Shown: in pieces, positions 14,534 to 23,922 of the stretch
Layout of the letters: every line of letters starts with the position of its first letter
Position numbering within the stretch: the first letter of the stretch is position 1
Virus record (IMG/VR): IMGVR_UViG_3300025120_000094
Span: 1 to 49,305 of that record
Length of the DNA stretch: 49,305 nucleotides
Strand: one strand, 5' to 3'
Source of the DNA: a virus
Made by a program: the position numbers and the translations under genes
The notes under the pieces: generated by a model
Databases searched by the model: none
Told to the model about the DNA's origin: nothing
Seen by the model: the letters and a program-made list of their open reading frames with translations, nothing else

Positions 14534-17500
14534 ATGAGCGAAAACGATAGAATAAGGGTAGTCGGTTATGCACAAAGAGTATTTTATGGTGACGGTATAG
14601 AATATAGAAACTTTACTGACGGAATAGTTGGAAATCAATTTACAGTGAACCCAGATGGGGAAACCTCTCTATTTACTTTTGGTAATTTTGTTACAACAAC
14701 TAACTATGAAGGTAGGTCTAGTAGAATATATAGTACTAATAAATTTAGTAAATATTATTCGTTAGATACATACAAACTACTCCCAAGTGAAAATAAAACA
14801 TTAATTAAAAATAACCTTAATGTAACCCTTAATCCAGATAATACTAATTTATCTAATCTTGTATACTTTGGTTCTTCAACAGAATTTGTAAGAGTAAGTC
14901 TTGAAAAAATTATTACAGAATGGCCAGCATCATTATATTTAAGGCCATTAAGAAGTGACGGAATCAATACCATTGTTGGTAATACTGTAACCGATTACAG
15001 TTATGACCCAGTTTTAAATAAATCAAGATTTAAAGTAGATACAAATTTCATAGATAATAAATTTGATATAAACTTTTTAAAGAACGGTACAATCATTGAC
15101 ACATTTAATGAAAAAAATGATACCAGAAACCTTACAGTTAACTTTAATAAATACGCTATATTAATTAATGAAAATGAATATAATATTATTAAATTTAGCG
15201 GTGCAAACACTACAGCTAATGATTTTATAACTATTGAAACTAAGGGTGACCCATTTGGGTTTAATGGTTCGGTAGATTCTAACTCTACTTACCATATAAA
15301 ACCTAATTTTTTAAACTCAGAGAGATTCTTTAATAGCTTAAGTGGTTTTGAAACAAATTTATTAAACAGACTAACAGTACCAATATACACATCTAAATTT
15401 GAATTTAAAAGACAAGAAGATGACGGAACGATAACTATCGGTGAAGAAATATTATCTTGGCCTGTATCCGATGGATACAACATAGATTATAACACTACAG
15501 ATTATATTAACTTTGTAAGTAAACTATTAAAGATTACTAGTGACAAAGACGGTGTTGAAACAAACTTAATGGCTAGGTTTTTGACTGCACAAGCAATATC
15601 TGACTTTGACACACTACCAGGATACAATAGTAATGAAGAAGAAACAGCTGGTCAAAAAATGAACAGAACTCTTAAGATTTACGGTAGAGAGTTTGATGAA
15701 GTTAAAAAATATATCGATTCAATATCTTTTGCCAATGTAGTATCTTACGATAAAAAGAAAAACACACCAGACCAGTTAGTTAAGTATTTAGCTAGAGTAT
15801 TAGGATGGGAATTAACTAGTTCTATTGTAGAAAATGACATAATAAGTTCATACTTAAAAGTTGGGGCAAGAAGCTATGCTGGATATAGCAGAGGACTAAC
15901 ACCAGCAGAAGCTGAAATTGAATTATGGAGAAGACTTATACTTAATTCATCCTGGATTTGGAAATCTAAGGGTACAAGAAAGGCTATAGAGTTCTTCTTT
16001 AAACTAATAGGTACACCAGATGGTCTTATAGACTTTGATGAATACGTTTACGTAGCTAAAGAACCTATTGACATGGATTTATTCTATGCAACTCTAGATA
16101 ATAATGGCTTAGATAATAATTTATCGTTATACAACGTTGATAGTGAAGGATATCCTAGATTTTTTAGAGATACCACAGACATGTACTTTCAAAAAGGTGG
16201 ACAATGGTATAGAGAAACTGCTGGACCAAACGCTAGTCAATATATATTAGCTGGAAATAACCCACATGTTGGTCCGTATGATGGTGGTAAGGAATACATT
16301 AACCAATTGGAGAATATTATACCTTCATTTACACCATTTACACTTACATCAACAACAGTAACTACAGGGACTACAAAATTATTTACAAATTATAACTTTG
16401 GGTTAATAAATCAATACACTGGTGATACTTATGTTTCATTACAAAACGATGATGGTATTGATTTAGCTGGAAAGATTGACCATACAACAGATATTATCAA
16501 AGACCCCTTCCCTCAAATAGAATTAACGGACTGTGGCTGTGATATCCCAGAAGATGATGAATGTTTAATAGTGGATATTGACGTACTAGACACTATTAGT
16601 ATAGACACTTGTGGAATTGAATTATACTCTACAAACTATAACTACGAAACAAATATAATCCCCTCCCCTTCAATTGGATGTTATGGACAAATTAATAGAT
16701 TAGACCAACCAACTTGCTGGATAAATAAATGGAATTCAGGGTTTTGGTCTACATCAAACAAAAAATACGATACACTTGGTGACGAAATAACAAGTGAATT
16801 TACTATTAATAAGTTTATAAGTCCAGAATGTTGTGAAAGCTCCAAAGGATACTTTTGGGAATACTTATCCAACGTTGGTGATAGAATTTATAAAAACGGT
16901 ACATCATACTACCACGATGATTATGAATTTACAGGTGAATCTACACCAGAATCTGAAAATGTTTTACCAATTACTAAATTCCCTGAATTAGGTATTGAAG
17001 AAGATTATCTTGAAACAACTACACCTATACCCCCTATTACAACTAACGATGGTAATATATACAATCCTTCTAATTTAAATTTATCATGGAAATTAGTAAA
17101 TTGTGGTTATTTATGTTTGAGAGGAGATTATAAAACCCCCACTTTATTAATAACTGACCCCTTATCTTCTCATATACAGGATAACGACACTAAAGCAGGG
17201 CTACACTTAGCTGGTCCATCACCATTAATAGCAAACAGTTGGATATTAAACGGTCCATCAATAAGTGACATGTATACAGACCCAACTAGTGGTCATGTTT
17301 ATTTAAAATTCAAAAAACCAAATGGTGATTTTACAATAACTTCAGATACCGATACAGCTATGTTTCCAATTCAACCTGATGCTATAACTTCGGCTCCAAT
17401 ATCATGGTGCAAAACATTTACTGATGATGGAGCATACGAAACAATACTTGACCCATACACTGGTAGAGTTGGGTATCCTTGTAGATTAACAAATTTTACT

Positions 17501-17608
17501 AAAAATTACATTAATAATAATCCCACATATGTAAACTCAGTATATCAAACATTTTTACAAAGAGCTATGGGAAAAATAGGACCTATTGATTATTTACCAA
17601 TAACATAA
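14534..17608 (+). CDS. Large baseplate protein with tail protein I-like region
   Basis: A 1024-aa structural protein. Residues ~335-510 are mostly alpha-helical, with the pattern DGVETNLMARFLTAQAISDF, then LVKYLARVLGWEL and finally AEIELWRRLILNSSWIWKSK followed by GTRKAIEFFFKLIG. The last segment (R-x-L-I...S...K-G-T-x-x-A-I-x-x-x) resembles the core of P2 tail protein I-like baseplate proteins, where a conserved K-G-T precedes the amphipathic helix. The C-terminal ~450 residues are Cys-containing and beta-rich and may be a receptor-facing or fibre-attachment portion. It lies between the small structural genes and the 1995-aa adhesin. The baseplate role is inferred; the resemblance is by eye and moderate. 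Confidence 0.65.
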   Translation: MSENDRIRVVGYAQRVFYGDGIEYRNFTDGIVGNQFTVNPDGETSLFTFGNFVTTTNYEGRSSRIYSTNKFSKYYSLDTYKLLPSENKTLIKNNLNVTLNPDNTNLSNLVYFGSSTEFVRVSLEKIITEWPASLYLRPLRSDGINTIVGNTVTDYSYDPVLNKSRFKVDTNFIDNKFDINFLKNGTIIDTFNEKNDTRNLTVNFNKYAILINENEYNIIKFSGANTTANDFITIETKGDPFGFNGSVDSNSTYHIKPNFLNSERFFNSLSGFETNLLNRLTVPIYTSKFEFKRQEDDGTITIGEEILSWPVSDGYNIDYNTTDYINFVSKLLKITSDKDGVETNLMARFLTAQAISDFDTLPGYNSNEEETAGQKMNRTLKIYGREFDEVKKYIDSISFANVVSYDKKKNTPDQLVKYLARVLGWELTSSIVENDIISSYLKVGARSYAGYSRGLTPAEAEIELWRRLILNSSWIWKSKGTRKAIEFFFKLIGTPDGLIDFDEYVYVAKEPIDMDLFYATLDNNGLDNNLSLYNVDSEGYPRFFRDTTDMYFQKGGQWYRETAGPNASQYILAGNNPHVGPYDGGKEYINQLENIIPSFTPFTLTSTTVTTGTTKLFTNYNFGLINQYTGDTYVSLQNDDGIDLAGKIDHTTDIIKDPFPQIELTDCGCDIPEDDECLIVDIDVLDTISIDTCGIELYSTNYNYETNIIPSPSIGCYGQINRLDQPTCWINKWNSGFWSTSNKKYDTLGDEITSEFTINKFISPECCESSKGYFWEYLSNVGDRIYKNGTSYYHDDYEFTGESTPESENVLPITKFPELGIEEDYLETTTPIPPITTNDGNIYNPSNLNLSWKLVNCGYLCLRGDYKTPTLLITDPLSSHIQDNDTKAGLHLAGPSPLIANSWILNGPSISDMYTDPTSGHVYLKFKKPNGDFTITSDTDTAMFPIQPDAITSAPISWCKTFTDDGAYETILDPYTGRVGYPCRLTNFTKNYINNNPTYVNSVYQTFLQRAMGKIGPIDYLPIT

Positions 17609-17655
17609 TAATGATATTTTAATTTACATTTTAAATAAATAAACTAAATTAAGAG

Positions 17656-17672
17656 ATAATTATAATAAAGAA
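17656..17672 (+). promoter_or_regulatory. Variant of the ATATTTATAATAAAGAA motif
   Basis: ATAATTATAATAAAGAA differs from the exact motif by one base and lies 5 nt before the ATG of the 1995-aa adhesin. The 69-bp gap it sits in is otherwise featureless and AT-rich. Confidence 0.45.
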
Positions 17673-17677
17673 ATTAA

Positions 17678-20600
17678 ATGCCAGGAATTTGCAAAACTAA
17701 ACAGAAGTACATTGATGACGGATTCATTTTTATTGAAAGACCTGACGGTACTGTAGCGTTATTTAATGATAGCAATAATCCAGTAAATGACCACGAAACC
17801 AAACCTTGCTGTGAGTTACTTGGTTATACATTTGATATCGAAAATCAAAAATGTAGGTGGGTACCAAATATTAATAGTGACGAACTATTTAAAGTAGTAT
17901 TAAATCCAGATGGAAACTCTAGCACACTATTCGAGGTTGAAGAAAATGAAACATGCTCATTAGAAGTATCATTTGATTATTTATTTTTATTTAAATGTGA
18001 TGACTTAATAACAGCTAAAGCAAAAGCAATTGGAATTCAAGAGACAACAACATCTGGTGGAGTTACTATTTCAGCTATAGCAAATCAATTAACATTTGAT
18101 AATATTGAGGCTAATATAAGCACACTAACTAGTGAACGAGATTTTTACCAAAGTCTTGTAGACGCACCTATACCACCATTTGTTTTAGAGTGTAGTGATG
18201 GAGGAGCAAGTGACCCATCTAGTTTTTTTGGAGCAAGCTCTGCAACTCCTTGGCTTTTAACGCCAGGTGTGGTTAACTATTGTTTAACTACAGAAGGTCT
18301 TACACAATGGAAAAGTATCTTAGATGCTAAAGACTTAACATATTATGATATATGGTACACATCAAACGGTACAGATACCACAACTTACGACTGTACGGAT
18401 ATAAACAACTTACTTACTGCAAATGAAACATCTACAGACCCATTAATAGAAGAAAGTTGTAATTATACTATATTCGATAAAGATATAGCTTTAACTACTA
18501 AACAAAATAATCAAGATATACTTGATGATGTAATAGAAAAGCTAGAGGATGAAGAAGATAAACTAGAAACATTTAAGACTGAAATGGGGCTTATATCTCC
18601 AACTGGGGATATAGTTACAGATACTAATTGTGATGAATATATTAATATACTTGAAAACTTTGACACGTCATTTAGTGTTGAAGTATTAAGTCCAGACGGC
18701 ACAGCTTTAAACACCGTTTACGAAGAAGAATTAATTAACATAGGTTCTGGAAATCTGTATAATTACATAGACTCAACCAGTGGTAAAACTGGCATATTAA
18801 TTAGTGGTGACACAAGGTTAATGCCTACAGTGGAAGAGACAGAATTATTTGGATTACCTGATGACCTATGTAGTCAAGTAAGGGACACTCTAGTTACAGA
18901 TATATTTGACGAATACTTAGTAGATAATCCCTTTCCAAGTACAGAAGTAGAAAAAAGAAATTTATATAAGAAATTAACGGGATGGTATCAATCATCTTGG
19001 TTACAATATAAAACAGTAATTACTGATGAAAGTGTTATATCATTATTAGAGAATAAAGAAGTAAATATTTCAGTTTCAATAAACAATACTTGTGTTAATT
19101 TTTCTATCTTATTAGATAGAATAAAAATGAATAAAATTTGTACTAAGGTTGATAATGTAAAAAGATTTATATCTGAACCCCCAAAATTTGAATTAACTAG
19201 AACTCCAGATAATCAAAAATCTTGGCTAGCTAATACTACAAGAGATTATAGATATTCAAACCTAAAATATAGAGGTACTGAATATAATACAAACCACCAT
19301 AAATTAGTGGTTAACACTAAAGAAGTTGATTTAACATTAAGCCCTTCTAGAGCGGTTGAACAAGATGTATGGTGTTATGTTTCAGATAACAACTGTATAT
19401 TAGAAGGATGTATCTCTAGTGGAGAAACATATAGTGCATTTACTTGCCCTTCTGGGTATACTTTAGATATCGATGGTAATAGTTGTACTAAATTAACTAC
19501 AACTGGCGTTACAACGTCTGCAACAACCTATACAATAGGTGCTGGTGTTGGTTTAACTAAGGCAGTACATTCATTATCAAGAGGTACTATATTTATTGAA
19601 GACATTACAGATAAGACTTGGCCTATATATTGGACTGGTACAACTAAAGATAGTTGGGTTGGTCCGTATTATAATGTAGATTATTTAGTAGATTATTCTG
19701 GTAATTATTTAAATCATACAGGGTTTGGTTCAAATACCTTTACAGATGGGTCAATACAGTACGCATCGCCAAATGCTTTTAGTGGTATTAAGAGTGAATA
19801 CGGTAAAAACAATTCAAGTATATATGGTGGTAAATTAAATCCAAATATACTTTGGGGAGGTACAGACGGTTCAGTATCTGGAACACCATATGTTAATATA
19901 AGTAATACAGATAATGCTGGTAGACTTTTAAACGCATCTATATGGTCAACAGGACTAACACCAACTAATGAATGGATTGGAGTTTCTTATTGTTTTGAAC
20001 TAACCGAAACCAAAGTTTATAGATTAGGATTTGCTGGTGATGACGATGTTAGAATTAAGGTTAATGGAAACTATATTTTTAATTCAGTTATAACACCATC
20101 ACACGATATAAATATATATAAAAACTTTAGTGAATCTTATTCAAGAACAGCACAAAGTTATTTAGTTGTTGGTATTAGTTTACCAGCTGGTAAAAATATT
20201 ATAGAAGTAGAAGGATATAACACAATTTTAGGTGTTTCGGGATTTGTATTAGAAGTTTATGATGCAACGGAAGCAGAATTAAAAAATATGAGATACGAAA
20301 CTGAATTAAATTCAGTTAGAGTATTTAGTACAGCGGATAGAATAGGACAAACTTTTGACCTAGGTGAACAAAGTGCAAACTCATGTCCTACTGGGTACGC
20401 TTACGACAATTGCAACCCAGGTAGTACGTCTTGCTTATTAATAGAAAGAACATTTAGAAAAGCTCAACAACTAGATGAATATTGTCCATGTCCAACGTAC
20501 CCCTTAATCGTAAAAGATTACTCTGGCACAACAACTGAATTACCATTAACTGCGTCCACAACAACACTTAATTGTGATGAGATTATAACACTTGTTAGCA

Positions 20601-23600
20601 ATTACGACACAACAACTACACTAAAAGATGTTGATGTGATAAAAGGTAGGTCAGCATACGCTTTAGGTACAGAAACAACAACAACATTTAACGGATTCTG
20701 GATAACCGAGGAAAATGACGGAACTATAGGGTTATATGATGTTAATTACTCAGCTGGAACAAACAGTTGTTCATGTCCAGCTGGATACACACCGACTACA
20801 GGAAATAACGGTTGTCAATCAATAACTAGTAGTTCCGCAACATTTAACGGTAGTACTGGTAGTGCCGTATCGATTGGAGGTACTCTTGACGGATATGGTC
20901 AGTTAGGTACTTCGATTTATCCTGACGCAAGTACTTTGCCCAACTTACCATTAACTAGGACCGCTACTACCTCTGCATTAGAAGACCAACTAGGTACAAT
21001 AATAGAGCCAACACAGACAATTACTTCTAATACTTTTTGGCAGGGTATTGACGCGACTACTGGTAGATTGAATAATGTCGGGGTATCCGCCTCTACAACT
21101 GAATATTTAGGGTTTTCACATTGTATTGATGTACCTGTCGCCAAAACATATTACATAGGTATAGGTGCTTCTAGACAATTTAGAATCACTATTGATGGGC
21201 AAATAATAATAGACAATGATTACAACTCGACGATTAACTTTAGACAATGGCAAATAATATCTTACTACTTAACACCTGGTAAGCATATTATTGAAATGGA
21301 AGGAAAGACTGATTTTAGAAATACCTTTGGTGCTGAAATATACAATCCAACTGACTTAGCAACACTTACTGGAGCAACTAATACTACTGACGCTGGCGTT
21401 ATATTCAGTACAGCTAATAAAGTAGGTAGTACCTTTGACTTAGGTACAACATTAGGGTACTCATGCCCTGCTGGGTCCGCACTCAACACATGTAATGCTG
21501 GAACACCAGTATGTTCAGTAATAAGTAGCACAGGTATTACATGTACTGCTGTACCAGCATCTAGTTCATATCAAAACGTATCTAGTCAAATTACTTATGG
21601 ATGTTGTAAAGCAATAGACGATGCGTTCACGGCATATACTGAAACTTTTAAACAAGGTGTAGATACTTACCCATCTATTAGCTGGGATAATAATAAAAAG
21701 AAATGTGTATATAGAAAATGTGGTGATAATGGTTGTATAGACTTAGATGATGTATTAACTACAGAATTAAGTGCTATAGATACTGTTAAAGAATTTGCAT
21801 CAACACTATCTTCTGAATTAATTGATGCTAAGAATAGAAAAACACTAAACGGTTATCCAACATTAAGAATGTTGTATGATAGATACAACACTCGCTCTGA
21901 AGAATTTTGCGGTAATTTAAGTTCAAAATATGATTATTTTGATATGGACAAATTTGGAAAAACCGTTGGTAATTACTGGATTGACTTAATAGAACAAGTT
22001 GTTCCAGCAACAACAATATGGGGTTCAACATACGCATATAAAAACACCGTATTTGACCAACAAAAATTTAACTATAGACATAGTAATATATATTTTGGTA
22101 ACCCACCTATACCAGAAACAGTAATTGATGCAGCTGCAACACTTGATGCTTTTGATTACTTAGTATTGGAATATATATGGGAACCATTTACAGATATAAG
22201 TGGCAATATTAGAAATCCAGATTTAGATATTAAGACTTCTATAAAAGGGTTAACTACTCCAGGTATTGATAAGTATGTTGGTTATGGAGGTTATAGCTCT
22301 TTAGTGCCAGCTAAACCAAGAGCATCAGCAACGATAAGTGGTGGAGAAGTAACTGGGGTTGTAATAACTGACCCTAGTTTTAACTACAGCACCCCACCTA
22401 CAGTAACAATAATTAACCCTTCTGGTACTGATTATACCTCACCACCTACTGTAAACGTAAATGACATTAATTTCAAAGAAGCAACAGCAACCGCAGTAAT
22501 AAATATAGCAACTGGGGAAGTCATATCTATTAACGATACGTACAATTTCGGTTACACTTCAGCACCTACCGTAACAATAAGTGGTGGTGGTGGTGCTGGA
22601 GCAACAGCAACTGCAACAATAAATACTTTTGGAACTATAACTGGTTACGTGATAAGTAATCCTGGTGCTGGGTACAGTTCAGCACCTACCGTAACAATAA
22701 GCGGAGGTGGTGTCAGAAAAGCAACAGCAACATCAACGGTAAGTGGTGGAGAAGTAACTGGTTTTGTGATAACTGACCCTGGTATTGGGTACACTTCAGC
22801 ACCTTTTGTTTATCTTAGTGGAGGTGGTTGCGGTTATGGAGCATCAGCAACTGCAGCTATAAATGGGAGTGGAGAATTAAGTAGTATTACACTAAATAGC
22901 GGTTCTGGAGCATCAGCGACTGCAACCATAAATGGGAGTGGACAAATAACAAGTATTGGAGTAGATACTCCTGGTTCTGGATACGTTGCTAATCCTATAG
23001 TTAAAATTTCAACTGACCCATATTTAGAATGGGGAGGTGACTGCTTAAGCTGTCCAAATAATTCAGAGCATGTATTAATTAATTTTAAAAAATTAGCTGA
23101 TGACGTACCAGGAACCGATTTATTCAAAATAGAGTTAAACGCACATTGGAATAGTGGTTTAAGTCCTATGATTGCCGCTGGGGTGGTGCCTAACGTAACA
23201 ATAAATATGACTACTTATGAAGGTGGTATTATGACTAGATTCTGTAATGGATATACCGTCAATTTCCCAAACGTTGGTGGTGCAATGAAAGATAATGAAA
23301 ATTTTATCACCCCAGTTTACTCTGATGTATATGCTTACCAAACTTTAGGACACATAGAATACAATAAAACCACTAAGGAAGCTGTCTTAATAGATGCAAG
23401 TGTCCCACCAGATGTGACGGTTATATCAACAACAGCTTCACTAAGCCCACCAACACCACCCTTATTATACGCAGCTAGTGCTAGTACGGTTGGTGTCATT
23501 ATTGAAGAATTACCTAAACCTATTACAACAACTGACGGAATATTTACTACACCACCTTCAATCGTAAGAACTGAAGGTGTCTGGATAAAGGAAACTGGAT

Positions 23601-23665
23601 GCGGAAGTGACTTTTTAGGTGAAGTTACAACAATTGATAAATATGGAGCAATAATACCAAGTTAA
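17678..23665 (+). CDS. Giant tail fibre/adhesin with PA14-like and Gly-rich repeats
   Basis: At 1995 aa this is the largest protein in the window and probably a receptor-binding fibre or adhesin. Two copies of a module are visible at about residues 590-930 and 1040-1290. Each has a short Cys unit (CPSGYT or CSCPAGYT), a PA14-like domain (FAGDDDVRIKVNG or GIGASRQFRITIDG, then PAGKNIIEVEGYN or TPGKHIIEMEGKT), and a closing Cys unit (CPTGYAYDNC or CPAGSALNTC). PA14 domains typically bind carbohydrate. Residues ~1548-1778 are Gly/Ala/Thr repeats built on YTSAPTVTISGGG. The N-terminal part contains a coiled segment near residue 285 (DVIEKLEDEEDKLETF). There is no signal peptide, as expected for a virion protein. 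A third copy of the module is in the 898-aa gene downstream. Confidence 0.78.
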   Translation: MPGICKTKQKYIDDGFIFIERPDGTVALFNDSNNPVNDHETKPCCELLGYTFDIENQKCRWVPNINSDELFKVVLNPDGNSSTLFEVEENETCSLEVSFDYLFLFKCDDLITAKAKAIGIQETTTSGGVTISAIANQLTFDNIEANISTLTSERDFYQSLVDAPIPPFVLECSDGGASDPSSFFGASSATPWLLTPGVVNYCLTTEGLTQWKSILDAKDLTYYDIWYTSNGTDTTTYDCTDINNLLTANETSTDPLIEESCNYTIFDKDIALTTKQNNQDILDDVIEKLEDEEDKLETFKTEMGLISPTGDIVTDTNCDEYINILENFDTSFSVEVLSPDGTALNTVYEEELINIGSGNLYNYIDSTSGKTGILISGDTRLMPTVEETELFGLPDDLCSQVRDTLVTDIFDEYLVDNPFPSTEVEKRNLYKKLTGWYQSSWLQYKTVITDESVISLLENKEVNISVSINNTCVNFSILLDRIKMNKICTKVDNVKRFISEPPKFELTRTPDNQKSWLANTTRDYRYSNLKYRGTEYNTNHHKLVVNTKEVDLTLSPSRAVEQDVWCYVSDNNCILEGCISSGETYSAFTCPSGYTLDIDGNSCTKLTTTGVTTSATTYTIGAGVGLTKAVHSLSRGTIFIEDITDKTWPIYWTGTTKDSWVGPYYNVDYLVDYSGNYLNHTGFGSNTFTDGSIQYASPNAFSGIKSEYGKNNSSIYGGKLNPNILWGGTDGSVSGTPYVNISNTDNAGRLLNASIWSTGLTPTNEWIGVSYCFELTETKVYRLGFAGDDDVRIKVNGNYIFNSVITPSHDINIYKNFSESYSRTAQSYLVVGISLPAGKNIIEVEGYNTILGVSGFVLEVYDATEAELKNMRYETELNSVRVFSTADRIGQTFDLGEQSANSCPTGYAYDNCNPGSTSCLLIERTFRKAQQLDEYCPCPTYPLIVKDYSGTTTELPLTASTTTLNCDEIITLVSNYDTTTTLKDVDVIKGRSAYALGTETTTTFNGFWITEENDGTIGLYDVNYSAGTNSCSCPAGYTPTTGNNGCQSITSSSATFNGSTGSAVSIGGTLDGYGQLGTSIYPDASTLPNLPLTRTATTSALEDQLGTIIEPTQTITSNTFWQGIDATTGRLNNVGVSASTTEYLGFSHCIDVPVAKTYYIGIGASRQFRITIDGQIIIDNDYNSTINFRQWQIISYYLTPGKHIIEMEGKTDFRNTFGAEIYNPTDLATLTGATNTTDAGVIFSTANKVGSTFDLGTTLGYSCPAGSALNTCNAGTPVCSVISSTGITCTAVPASSSYQNVSSQITYGCCKAIDDAFTAYTETFKQGVDTYPSISWDNNKKKCVYRKCGDNGCIDLDDVLTTELSAIDTVKEFASTLSSELIDAKNRKTLNGYPTLRMLYDRYNTRSEEFCGNLSSKYDYFDMDKFGKTVGNYWIDLIEQVVPATTIWGSTYAYKNTVFDQQKFNYRHSNIYFGNPPIPETVIDAAATLDAFDYLVLEYIWEPFTDISGNIRNPDLDIKTSIKGLTTPGIDKYVGYGGYSSLVPAKPRASATISGGEVTGVVITDPSFNYSTPPTVTIINPSGTDYTSPPTVNVNDINFKEATATAVINIATGEVISINDTYNFGYTSAPTVTISGGGGAGATATATINTFGTITGYVISNPGAGYSSAPTVTISGGGVRKATATSTVSGGEVTGFVITDPGIGYTSAPFVYLSGGGCGYGASATAAINGSGELSSITLNSGSGASATATINGSGQITSIGVDTPGSGYVANPIVKISTDPYLEWGGDCLSCPNNSEHVLINFKKLADDVPGTDLFKIELNAHWNSGLSPMIAAGVVPNVTINMTTYEGGIMTRFCNGYTVNFPNVGGAMKDNENFITPVYSDVYAYQTLGHIEYNKTTKEAVLIDASVPPDVTVISTTASLSPPTPPLLYAASASTVGVIIEELPKPITTTDGIFTTPPSIVRTEGVWIKETGCGSDFLGEVTTIDKYGAIIPS
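22320..23010 (+). repeat. In-gene tandem repeats coding Gly-rich beta units
   Basis: This stretch of the 1995-aa adhesin gene encodes four to five imperfect copies of a unit of roughly 40 residues: G-Y-T/S-S-A-P-T-V-T-I-S-G-G-G, then A-T-A-T-A-T-I, then I-T-G-x-V-I-x-x-P-G. DNA similarity is high between the copies at about 22549 and 22670 (ttcagcacctaccgtaacaa in both), so copy number could change by recombination. Confidence 0.8.
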
Positions 23666-23679
23666 CACTATTTATAACT

Positions 23680-23922
23680 ATGATAGTATTAGTAAAAAAT
23701 ATAACAGGTAAAATAATAAGTGATATTAAAGGTAGTGTTAATATTGGAAATCTTAGTGAAACCACATTTGGTCACGAAGATTGGTTTAAGATTGGTTACT
23801 TAGAGGTTTTTTTACAAAACTTTAAAAAGGTAACAGAAAAAACTGATTTAAACAAGACCACTAATATAGGTTTAAGTTTTAATAAACAAAAAAAATTCAT
23901 TAAAAAAGATATATCATACTAA
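23680..23922 (+). CDS. Small hypothetical protein between fibre genes
   Basis: An 80-aa basic protein starting MIVLVKNITGKIISDIKG and ending with a Lys-rich tail (NKQKKFIKKDISY). The central segment, NLSETTFGHEDWFKIGYLEVFLQNFKKV, is likely mixed alpha and beta. Its last base overlaps the ATG of the 898-aa fibre gene. By size and position it could be a fibre-assembly chaperone or a small connector, but nothing in the sequence proves that. It is kept as real because it fills the gap exactly between two large coupled genes. Confidence 0.6.
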   Translation: MIVLVKNITGKIISDIKGSVNIGNLSETTFGHEDWFKIGYLEVFLQNFKKVTEKTDLNKTTNIGLSFNKQKKFIKKDISY